Shown one piece after another: positions 43,705-50,623 of a stretch of DNA of 53,604 nucleotides; the first letter of the stretch is position 1, and each line of letters starts with the position of its first letter. The position numbers and the translations under genes are program-made. This DNA is from Rhodospirillaceae bacterium (GTDB lineage Bacteria > Pseudomonadota > Alphaproteobacteria > Rhodospirillales > UBA2165). The notes under the pieces were generated by a model. It saw only the letters and a list, made by a program, of their open reading frames with translations. It was not told where the DNA came from and ran no database searches. Where the stretch lies: positions 1-53,604 of the forward strand of contig JABIHH010000089.1 of assembly GCA_018649725.1 (NCBI GenBank), given 5' to 3'.

Positions 43705-43746
43705 AAAAAATTACCGGCTGAAAGCAAATTTGTTTCCAGCCGGTAA
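43705..43746 (-). terminator. Intercistronic terminator/attenuator between TRAP binding protein and permease genes
   Basis: On the leftward strand TTACCGGCTG pairs with CAGCCGGTAA (complement of 43711-43746), with the inner bases continuing an imperfect stem, followed by T6. This lies directly after the binding-protein stop and before the small permease gene, so it should end most transcripts there and give more binding protein than permease. Confidence 0.85.
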
Positions 43747-43780
43747 TAATGTCGATGTAACGCGTTAAAATGTTAGCGCG

Positions 43781-44866
43781 TTATTTAACTACGTAACGAA
43801 CCGGCCATTTGTAGCCAACTTTCTCAGCCGCAGCCAAAGTAGCGTTCAAGATCGCTTTAGCTGGCATGCCTTCTTTTTCCAAAGCATTGGCATGCATTTG
43901 TGGCCAATGAGCGAGTTTCTTCGCCCAAGTCAAACGAGGCTTTGGGCCAAGTTCATTAACCGTGATATTTTTCTTCAACCAAGCCATGTCTTTTGCATAG
44001 CCTTTCTTGTTGAAAGTACCGGTAAGAGCGCGATAACGGTCAGCAACTTCCAAGAAGATTGGCCGAACTTCAGCTGGCAAACCTTTCCAGAAACGATTGT
44101 TAACGGTTAGGCCGTGCCAAGTGATCGAACCAAAGCCGATGGTGGTGTAGTATTTACCAACTTCGTGCAGCTTAAAGACTGGACCCCAAGCAGATGGGAA
44201 CATGATGCCGCCTTCGGCAACGCCAGTTTTAATTTTCTGATACCAGCCAGGAAGACCATCGGTCACTGGAATGATGCCGATACCGGCTTGCTTCATCCAG
44301 TTAAGGTTGAGGCCAGCGCCGAGAATCTTATGTCCTTTAAGATCATCCACGGTTTTCCAGTCGAAATTTGTTCCGAGGTTGTAGCCACCATCACCGATGA
44401 TTGCGATCAACGTCTGGTTAAATTTCTGGAAACGCTTCGTGAGGCTTGGGAATTTCTTGTAAACCTCAGTTGCGATGGCAACAGACTGAACCGGATCCAT
44501 GGTGCCGAAAGGCAGCATGATCTGGAAAGCATGCATTTTCAATTTAGAAGCTTCGAAGCAATAGCAGAAACCGCCGACGTCAACGATACCGTTTTGAACG
44601 CCTTCAAACACTTCAAACACTTTAACGATCGAGCCGCTATAGCCTTCAATGAAGTTAATTTTATGGCTGGTTTTGGCTTCAACAGCTTTTTTCAATTCTT
44701 TTTGAAAAAAGTTTTTCATCAAGCCAGCATAAACAACGGTCGGTGGGTGACCGGAAGCAATTCGAACATTAATGGTTTTGGCATCGGCTGCCGGAGCAGT
44801 CGCCAATGAGCCAGCTACAAACCCCATTGCAGCAAGACCCAATAGAGATTTCTTAAGTAATTTCAT
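43781..44866 (-). CDS. TRAP transporter substrate-binding protein (DctP type)
   Basis: 361 residues with a signal peptide (KSLLGLAAMGFVAGSLATAPAADA, cleavage near residue 29). VRIASGHPPTVVYAG begins the mature part; GLMKNFF..., NFIEGYSGSIVKVFEVFEGVQNGIVDVG and GHKILGAGLNLNW follow the DctP fold. It captures the ligand in the periplasm for the DctQM permease. No motif gives the ligand. The operon is next to an HpaC-type flavin reductase and aromatic genes, so an aromatic acid is plausible. AGGGAGG precedes the ATG. Confidence 0.92.
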   Translation of the reverse strand: MKLLKKSLLGLAAMGFVAGSLATAPAADAKTINVRIASGHPPTVVYAGLMKNFFQKELKKAVEAKTSHKINFIEGYSGSIVKVFEVFEGVQNGIVDVGGFCYCFEASKLKMHAFQIMLPFGTMDPVQSVAIATEVYKKFPSLTKRFQKFNQTLIAIIGDGGYNLGTNFDWKTVDDLKGHKILGAGLNLNWMKQAGIGIIPVTDGLPGWYQKIKTGVAEGGIMFPSAWGPVFKLHEVGKYYTTIGFGSITWHGLTVNNRFWKGLPAEVRPIFLEVADRYRALTGTFNKKGYAKDMAWLKKNITVNELGPKPRLTWAKKLAHWPQMHANALEKEGMPAKAILNATLAAAEKVGYKWPVRYVVK

Positions 44867-45108
44867 GAATACCTCCCTAAGGCATTTAATTTATAGACCG
44901 AAGACCTATTCTTCCGTCTTAAGGTACAGATTCCTAACACAATTTCTGAGTCTTATAAAAGACCTAATTAGTAGAAACCCGTAGTTCGGTTCGATAATTA
45001 ATAACAATTTCGCGATTTATACCGAGCAATCGCTTTTCAGCCCTTGTTAAATGCGCTAATTCCCTGAATACAAGTGATTAGAAAACAAATAAAATCGGGG
45101 GAAAGCAA

Positions 45109-45618
45109 ATGAGCAACTCAACAGGAATTTCAGAAGACGCCTTTAAAAAAGGCATGCGCGAACTCGCTGCAGCCGTGAACGTCATCACGGCAGCCCATGA
45201 CGGCAAACAAGATGGCCTGACCGCAACAGCGGCTTGCTCGGTTTCGGCTGAGCCCCCGCAATTACTAATTTGTGTAAATACCGAAGCCGGTGGGCATAAC
45301 CTCATTAAGGAAAGTGGGAAATTCGTGCTCAACATTCTGGCGCGTGACCAGGAAGATATTGCGATGCGCTTTGCCGGTATGGACGGTGCGGATCGCTCCG
45401 AGCGCTTCGGTCTCGGCACTTGGTCCGAGCTCACCACCGGCACACCATGCCTCGATGGCGCCTTGGTCAATTTTGACTGCGAAGTTGCTCAGCAAATCAC
45501 CGCCGGCACGCACTCAATTTTCATCGGCCATATCGTCGCCAGCCGAACCGCCGACAATGACGGCGCCCCCCTACTCTATGGCGACGGCCAATTCACCGGC
45601 CTGGCGACCCGCAGCTAA
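45109..45618 (+). CDS. Flavin reductase family protein (HpaC-like)
   Basis: 169 residues. EDAFKKGMRELAAAVNVITA and DGLTATAACSVSAEPPQLLICVN are the FMN-binding start of the HpaC/ActVB family, and a C-terminal SIFIGHIVASR and PLLYGDGQFTGL are also typical. It makes reduced flavin from NAD(P)H for a two-component monooxygenase. The HpaB-family gene at 48103 is the obvious partner, although it lies 2.5 kb away on the other strand behind a different module. It is divergent from the TRAP operon. Confidence 0.85.
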   Translation: MSNSTGISEDAFKKGMRELAAAVNVITAAHDGKQDGLTATAACSVSAEPPQLLICVNTEAGGHNLIKESGKFVLNILARDQEDIAMRFAGMDGADRSERFGLGTWSELTTGTPCLDGALVNFDCEVAQQITAGTHSIFIGHIVASRTADNDGAPLLYGDGQFTGLATRS

Positions 45619-45752
45619 AGATTAATTCTCAACTGTCGAGAAATATAAATTCGTTTGAAATCAACGGGTTAATTTTTGCGCCTGAAAAAGGGCCTCTAGC
45701 GCCGCCATACAGATAGCATGTATTGGGGTTTCTATATTGAAGTAGCGTGTCG

Positions 45753-45788
45753 TAATATGTTGACATTTGTCAACATATTACCTATGGT
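45753..45788 (+). promoter_or_regulatory. Perfect 28-bp palindrome overlapping the promoter of the two-gene module
   Basis: TAATATGTTGACA (45753-45765), two bases, then its exact complement (45768-45780). The -35 box TTGACA (45760-45765) lies inside the left arm; after a 17-base spacer comes TATGGT (45783-45788). The expected transcript start is near 45795, at or just before the GTG/ATG start codons, so the message may be leaderless. A dimer bound to the palindrome would block polymerase. This is the layout of an autoregulated operon. Confidence 0.8.
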
Positions 45789-45797
45789 GGTTGCGTG

Positions 45798-46025
45798 ATG
45801 GCCAGAAATTCTCACCCTAGTAGAGAGATTGAAACTGCCATTTCAGATGCCGAGACAAAGGGTTGGCGCTATATTCCAGCCGGAGGTTCGGCTCATTGTT
45901 GGGGTAAATTATATTGCAAAGAGGCCAGCCGAGACGGTTGCAAGATGTCGATTTGGTCAACTCCAAAAAGCGCCTCAGATCATGCTAAGCAAATTAAACA
46001 ACGAGTGGCAAAATGTCCGCATTAA
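45798..46025 (+). CDS. Small HicA-like candidate toxin (hypothetical)
   Basis: 75 residues from the ATG at 45798 (a GTG lies one codon earlier). It has helix REIETAISDAETKGW, strand RYIPAGGSAHCWGKLYC, strand CKMSIWSTP and helix HAKQIKQRVAKC, an order like the HicA double-stranded-RNA-binding toxin fold, with H33 where HicA has its catalytic His in G-S-H. Four Cys (34, 40, 48, 73) and three His (33, 62, 75) could instead hold a metal. Its last 13 bases overlap the start of the next gene, so the pair is coupled. I know similar sequences as hypothetical proteins; function is inferred from form and layout. Confidence 0.6.
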   Translation: MARNSHPSREIETAISDAETKGWRYIPAGGSAHCWGKLYCKEASRDGCKMSIWSTPKSASDHAKQIKQRVAKCPH

Positions 46026-46558
46026 AAACTCATTCATTTAGTCTGATACTAGATAACGTCGAAACCACTGCCGCCAATTTCGAAGATCGTTTTTTCGAGG
46101 CTGGATGTAATGACGCCCTTATTTCGATTGTAAAAGGTTGCGTAACTTTAGATTTTGACCGCGAAGCAAAAAACCTCTTGCATGCTATCGCTTCAGCAAT
46201 ACGAGATGTCTCAACAATCGGTGCGCGCGTCTTGCGTATTACCCCAGATCCCATGGTCTCGATTTCCGACATCGCAGAGAGAGCGGAAACCACACGTCAA
46301 GCCGTGTCGCTGTGGGCTCTTGGCAAACGGGGACCTGGCGACTTTCCAGCTCCGATCGCTCGGGTGGATTCGGACATGCCGCTTTGGGATTGGTCCAGTG
46401 TGGCTAGATGGCTATATGTGCACGAGAAACTCGAAGACCCCAGCCTCATTGTGGAAGCTTCTCTCATCAGCTATGCCAATGACGCAATCACGTTTGCCGC
46501 ATCATCCAGCGCAAAAAAATATCAGCCTCTTGCGGCCCATGCCAATCTGACAGAATAA
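46013..46558 (+). CDS. HTH protein, candidate antitoxin/autorepressor
   Basis: 181 residues starting inside the upstream gene. Residues 1-75 form a mixed alpha/beta domain (SFSLILDNV, FEAGCNDALISIVKGCVTLDFDREA, HAIASAIRDVS, ARVLRI). A helix-turn-helix follows at about 82-105 (SISDIAERAETTRQAVSLWALG), then KRGPGDFPAPI and LWDWSSVARWLYVH, the wing and helix seen in AlpA/MerR-like DNA-binding domains. The protein is likely to bind the palindrome at 45753-45780 and to counter the small upstream protein. The N-terminal domain may be the part that binds the toxin. A terminator follows immediately. Confidence 0.62.
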   Translation: MSALKTHSFSLILDNVETTAANFEDRFFEAGCNDALISIVKGCVTLDFDREAKNLLHAIASAIRDVSTIGARVLRITPDPMVSISDIAERAETTRQAVSLWALGKRGPGDFPAPIARVDSDMPLWDWSSVARWLYVHEKLEDPSLIVEASLISYANDAITFAASSSAKKYQPLAAHANLTE

Positions 46559-46589
46559 AAAAAGCCGGCCTCGTGAGAGACCGGCTTTT
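46557..46589. terminator. Bidirectional terminator after the two-gene module
   Basis: AAAGCCGG and CCGGCTTT form an eight-pair stem, extended by CTC/GAG after one mismatch around GTGA, with A-run to the left and T4 to the right. It ends both the rightward module and the leftward ABC binding-protein gene. Confidence 0.85.
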
Positions 46590-46607
46590 CTGGTGAAATA
46601 CGAACTC

Positions 46608-47924
46608 CTATGAAAGCGACTTGAAGCTTCCTTGAGTTGGGATGCTTGTCGCGCCTTTATTGTTGACGACATTCATATTGTATTTGTGCTTGGAGCCTTT
46701 GACCCATTGGCCGCCAACCAAAGGTGTCTTAGCAACGTTTTTAACCGGCTTGCCACCCCAATTGATATTACCGACGACCGAATTGTAATTCGTCGCGGCG
46801 ATCGCGTCGCGAAGAGACGCTGGGTTAGCAACATCCTTGGTCCGCTTTAGCGCATCGACGGCAACTTCAAACAGTGCATGGCGGAAGCCAAGTGGCTGTG
46901 TCCATTGTTTGCCGGTTGAGGATTCATAAGCTGCACTTAACTGAGCCGCACTTTGACCAGTCAAACCTGATTTGAACGGATGATGTGGTGTCCACCAAAC
47001 TTCAGAAGACAAGCCAATACCACGGTCGCCCAAGGCTTCGATGGAAGCTGGGAACAGCAATGCCTTACCAACGGTAACAATCTTTGGCTTAAAACCTTGC
47101 TGAGCAGCTTGGGTCCAGAAAGTTGTGAAATCCGGTGGGATCATCACACCGCTGACAACTTCAACATTGGCTTTCTTAAAGGCTGCAATCTGCGCCGAGA
47201 AATCATCAGAAGGCGCTTGGAAGCGGCCCGGATCAACCAATTTAAAGCCATTGGCTTTAACGGCTGGCGGGAAGCCGAACTTCGGATCGGCCCAAGCATT
47301 GCCATCGGCATCGTTTGGCCATAGCGCGCCCAGGGTTTTATTGGTCGGGATCGAATTCCACAAATTGAAAAACACACCGATGACATCTTCCAGACCCCAG
47401 AAGAAGTGATAGGTCCAGTCAAAACCTTTGGCTGGATTACCGCCGCGGCCAAAGAAATAAGGCTGCCATGGCGCATCAGAGGTAATGCAGGGAACTTCGT
47501 TTACCTCAGCCTGATCAGCCGCTGGGTTGGTCGTATCCGGCGTGCCGGCACCCATCAGAATATCAACTTTATCTTTTAAGATAAGCTGAGCTGAAACATC
47601 AGCGCCCCGATTGGGATTGGATTGTGTGTCTTTGACGATGATCTCAATCGGATGAAGTTTACCGGCGATTTTCACACCTTCTTTGAGGTTACGATTAATA
47701 TCGGCAACAACAAAATCATCGGCTTCGGCAAATGGTGCAAGTGGGCCGGTTTTTGGACTTACATAGCCAAGCTTAATGGGCCGTCCTGCGGCATAAGCCA
47801 AGCCTGATTTTAAAATAGCCGGTGCAGCCACGGCCGCGCCTGTTACAATACTACTGGTCTGGACAAAACGCCGACGCGTAATCTGCCCTTGGCTTTTTTC
47901 AATTTCATTTTTTTTATTTGACAT
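46608..47924 (-). CDS. ABC transporter substrate-binding protein (branched-chain amino acid/aromatic type), Tat-exported
   Basis: 438 residues. The N-terminus has a twin-arginine signal (ITRRRFVQTSS, then IVTGAAVAAPAIL), so it is likely exported folded. The mature part is a Peripla_BP_6-type receptor: KLGYVSPKTGPLAPFAE, ADVSAQLILKDKVDILMGAG, AFKKANVEVVSGVMIPPDF. Such receptors bind branched-chain amino acids, amides or aromatic acids. No permease or ATPase genes are near, so it is an orphan that must pair with a transporter elsewhere. It follows the HpaB-family gene on the same strand by 180 bases. Confidence 0.88.
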   Translation of the reverse strand: MSNKKNEIEKSQGQITRRRFVQTSSIVTGAAVAAPAILKSGLAYAAGRPIKLGYVSPKTGPLAPFAEADDFVVADINRNLKEGVKIAGKLHPIEIIVKDTQSNPNRGADVSAQLILKDKVDILMGAGTPDTTNPAADQAEVNEVPCITSDAPWQPYFFGRGGNPAKGFDWTYHFFWGLEDVIGVFFNLWNSIPTNKTLGALWPNDADGNAWADPKFGFPPAVKANGFKLVDPGRFQAPSDDFSAQIAAFKKANVEVVSGVMIPPDFTTFWTQAAQQGFKPKIVTVGKALLFPASIEALGDRGIGLSSEVWWTPHHPFKSGLTGQSAAQLSAAYESSTGKQWTQPLGFRHALFEVAVDALKRTKDVANPASLRDAIAATNYNSVVGNINWGGKPVKNVAKTPLVGGQWVKGSKHKYNMNVVNNKGATSIPTQGSFKSLS

Positions 47925-48102
47925 GTGCTCTCCCTTTCAAAATTTTTAATTAATCACAATTTTGTGATTAACGGTTTAAACGGCTTCGCCGTCAATTATT
48001 ATTTTAATGGCGAGGTGTACCGCAAAACGATACACCCCTTTCGTTAGACGGTAAACACTACCCAGATTCACATTTCACGTCAACTGGGTCCGCCGATAAC
48101 CT

Positions 48103-49695
48103 CTATCTCTTTCCAGTAACGTGAAAACTCAGCTCACCGGGATCCGTAAGATCCGGCACTGTCCAGCCATCGAGATCATATTCAGCAAGACAATCCTCAG
48201 CAAAGCCCCGGAACTTATCCGCATTGCCGGAAGCCTCTGCCCCAAACAAACAATAGCGACGAATTTCTTCGGTCGAACCGCCATAGTTAATCTCATAGAG
48301 CTCGTGACGACCGCCGAATTCTGAGCCGATGCAATCCCAGAGCAGCTTCAGTAATTTCACCCGCTCTTCCGCATCATACCCGTTCGAGCCTCGAACATAT
48401 TGGTCGAGATAGGGTCGAATTTCCGGATTTTTAAAATCATTGGCATGTGAGTTCAGATAAATGAGACCCGAGGCAACCGTCTGCTCGATGATATATTTGA
48501 TCTTGGTATAAGCCATCGACGCCAAAATTTGATAAGCATTGCCAGGATCCATATTCGGCAGAACGTGATCACCAATCCAAGGTTTTGGATCGCGCACCAT
48601 GCTATCGGACAAACCCCAGAACATATTTCGCCACGCGATAACCTCGCCGACATTGGCTTGTACACCTCGAAAATCCTTCGTGCCGCCAGCCTCAACAGCT
48701 TTTAACAACAGGCCGGAAATGAAGTCCAGCTTGACCGCCAAGCGGGTGCAGCCATGGACAACGAAACGTGGCAGGAAGCCGGTCTGCGGAAAGAAGTTAT
48801 TAGCTTTCTCAACATCGCCATAAACAAAGACGTTTTCCCACGGCACCAATACCTTATCCATAATGAAGATCGCATCATTCTCATCGAGCCGGCTGGAAAG
48901 AGGATAGTCATAGGGGCTGCCCATAACCGTTGATGTCATCTCGTATGACGTCCGGCAGATAAATTTCACGCCTGGCGCATTGGTCGGAATCATAAACACG
49001 GTGGCGAAGTTTTTATCTTCAAGTGGAATAAGGCCATGATGGGCGACAAAGGTATAGTTGGTCAGAACGGAACCTGTCGCGACAACCTTCGCACCTGAGA
49101 CGATCAGCCCTTCCGGCGTTTCTTCTTCAACATGGGCACAAACATCGGCGACCTCATTTGGTGGGCGATCCCGGTCAACCGGCGGATGGATGATCGCATG
49201 ATTGATAAAAGGCACGCGTTCCTGGCTATATTTATACCACCGTTTGGCGTTCTCTTCATAGGGCGCGTAGAATTCTGAATTGGCTCCGAGCGTGCCCAAA
49301 AAGGCTGCTTTATAATCCGGCGAGCGGCCCATCCAGCCATAGGTCAATCGCGCCCATTCGGCGATCGCATCTCGCCCGGCAATCGATTCCTCGACATTTT
49401 TTGGTGCTTTAAAAAAAGCATGGGTCATGCCGCCATTGCCGGTATCGGTTGGCGTCAGGATTTTGTCTTTATGCTTAGGATCATGCATTGCGTCATAGAG
49501 ACGCGCCGTCATCCTGGCAGTATTTCTGAAAGCCGGGTGAGTTGTTACATCCTCAACCTTCTCGCCGTAGATAAAAACTTCCCGGCCATCGCGTAGACTT
49601 TCGAGATATTCGTCACCCGTCATGGGTTGTGAATGGGGGACATCACCGATTGTCTCCGGCAATTTGGCAAATGCTATTTTATCAGTACGATCCAT
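48103..49695 (-). CDS. 4-hydroxyphenylacetate 3-hydroxylase (HpaB) family oxygenase
   Basis: 530 residues of the FADH2-dependent two-component hydroxylase family. It starts with [32 protein letters not shown], typical of HpaB. The middle ([64 protein letters not shown]) and [39 protein letters not shown] match the family. It inserts oxygen ortho to a phenolic OH using reduced flavin from a partner such as the HpaC-like gene at 45109. The substrate may be 4-hydroxyphenylacetate or another phenol. Its start overlaps the end of a truncated IclR gene. GGAGAGG precedes the ATG. Confidence 0.88.
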   Translation of the reverse strand: MDRTDKIAFAKLPETIGDVPHSQPMTGDEYLESLRDGREVFIYGEKVEDVTTHPAFRNTARMTARLYDAMHDPKHKDKILTPTDTGNGGMTHAFFKAPKNVEESIAGRDAIAEWARLTYGWMGRSPDYKAAFLGTLGANSEFYAPYEENAKRWYKYSQERVPFINHAIIHPPVDRDRPPNEVADVCAHVEEETPEGLIVSGAKVVATGSVLTNYTFVAHHGLIPLEDKNFATVFMIPTNAPGVKFICRTSYEMTSTVMGSPYDYPLSSRLDENDAIFIMDKVLVPWENVFVYGDVEKANNFFPQTGFLPRFVVHGCTRLAVKLDFISGLLLKAVEAGGTKDFRGVQANVGEVIAWRNMFWGLSDSMVRDPKPWIGDHVLPNMDPGNAYQILASMAYTKIKYIIEQTVASGLIYLNSHANDFKNPEIRPYLDQYVRGSNGYDAEERVKLLKLLWDCIGSEFGGRHELYEINYGGSTEEIRRYCLFGAEASGNADKFRGFAEDCLAEYDLDGWTVPDLTDPGELSFHVTGKR

Positions 49696-49879
49696 TTTTC
49701 AAGGCCTCTCCGTTAAAAATGCTGCGCGCGGTCGCCCGCGACACGTTTGTGAGGCTGGCAGCATCGGAAACAGTGACCGTTTTTTGCTGATCAATGAAGG
49801 TGCTAATGACCGCCAGACCCTTGGTCAAGGCCGCGAGAAATTTTTGCTTGGCAGGTCCGGGGGGGGGTTCGTCAGACAT
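49682..49879 (-). pseudogene. Truncated IclR-type regulator (N-terminal HTH only)
   Basis: 65 residues from the ATG at 49879, with AGGTGG upstream. KQKFLAALTKGLAVISTFIDQQKTVTVSDAASLTNVSRATARSIF is the N-terminal winged-helix start of the IclR family (compare pca-type regulators: KGLAVI..F, SRATAR). After this the frame ends in [10 protein letters not shown] and a stop at 49682, overlapping the start of the hpaB-type gene by 14 bases, with no ligand domain. It is either a decayed remnant or a short leader that couples translation to the oxygenase. A run of nine C (complement of 49859-49867) near its start could slip. Confidence 0.6.
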
Positions 49880-50003
49880 CAACACCCACCTCTTTCTTAA
49901 CCGGCGAAAATTACGACCATTGTCGTTCAATATTCGAACAGGTCGCTTCGCCCGTCAAGACCAATTAAAGCAGGTTAAAGGGGGGCTACTAAGTTGGAGG
50001 CCA

Positions 50004-50345
50004 TTACTTTGGAGGATAAGGCATAATCACTAAGATCGTTGCGATCTCATTGGTGTTGTTGATAATTGAGCGCCCTTCGCCTGGTTCGAGATAGATCGAG
50101 TCCAAATTCTCCAGAGTTGCTTCACCGTCATCGGTTTTAATCGTAATCGCACCGCCAACGCAGACGTAACATTTTTCGAGCGGTGTTGCGGTATGGGTCG
50201 TGCCGCCGCCGGGCAGAAAATAGGACAGCCCGACCCAGAAATTTTCCGCGTCACTGGCATCATGTCCCTGCAAACGGAAGCCTTTCATATCAAAATGGCC
50301 ACCCGCTTCATACGCGACAACATCGCTGAGCTTATTAACTTTCAT
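50004..50345 (-). CDS. Cupin-domain protein
   Basis: 113 residues forming one cupin barrel: YFLPGGGTTHTATPLEKCYVCVGGAITIKTDDGEATLENLDSIYLEPGEGRSIINN spans both motifs. The first motif keeps one His (THTATPLEKCY has H and E/K positions altered from the G-x5-H-x-H-x3-4-E pattern), so metal binding is uncertain. It may be a small isomerase, dioxygenase-like protein or sensor. It is leftward, before the truncated IclR gene and hpaB family gene, and divergent from the transhydroxylase gene. Confidence 0.82.
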   Translation of the reverse strand: MKVNKLSDVVAYEAGGHFDMKGFRLQGHDASDAENFWVGLSYFLPGGGTTHTATPLEKCYVCVGGAITIKTDDGEATLENLDSIYLEPGEGRSIINNTNEIATILVIMPYPPK

Positions 50346-50623
50346 TGTTATTTCTCCCCCTAAAAATATTGAGCGCCCCTAAGTCAGAGCATGTTTTCAT
50401 GGCAGCAATAGTTACCGAGATTCTTTTTTAAGGTCAACATACTGACAGAATTTGCTGAAATTCCCAAAACAAGATAGCCGCACGATAAGTCAAAATCCCA
50501 CAATATGAGATTTATGTTTACATCTCTAAATTGGCCATTACAATCGTAACATATCAAATAAACTGACGAAAAGCGGTCTCTACCAGGGACGTTTCATCGC
50601 CAATATCACTGGAGAATACAATT

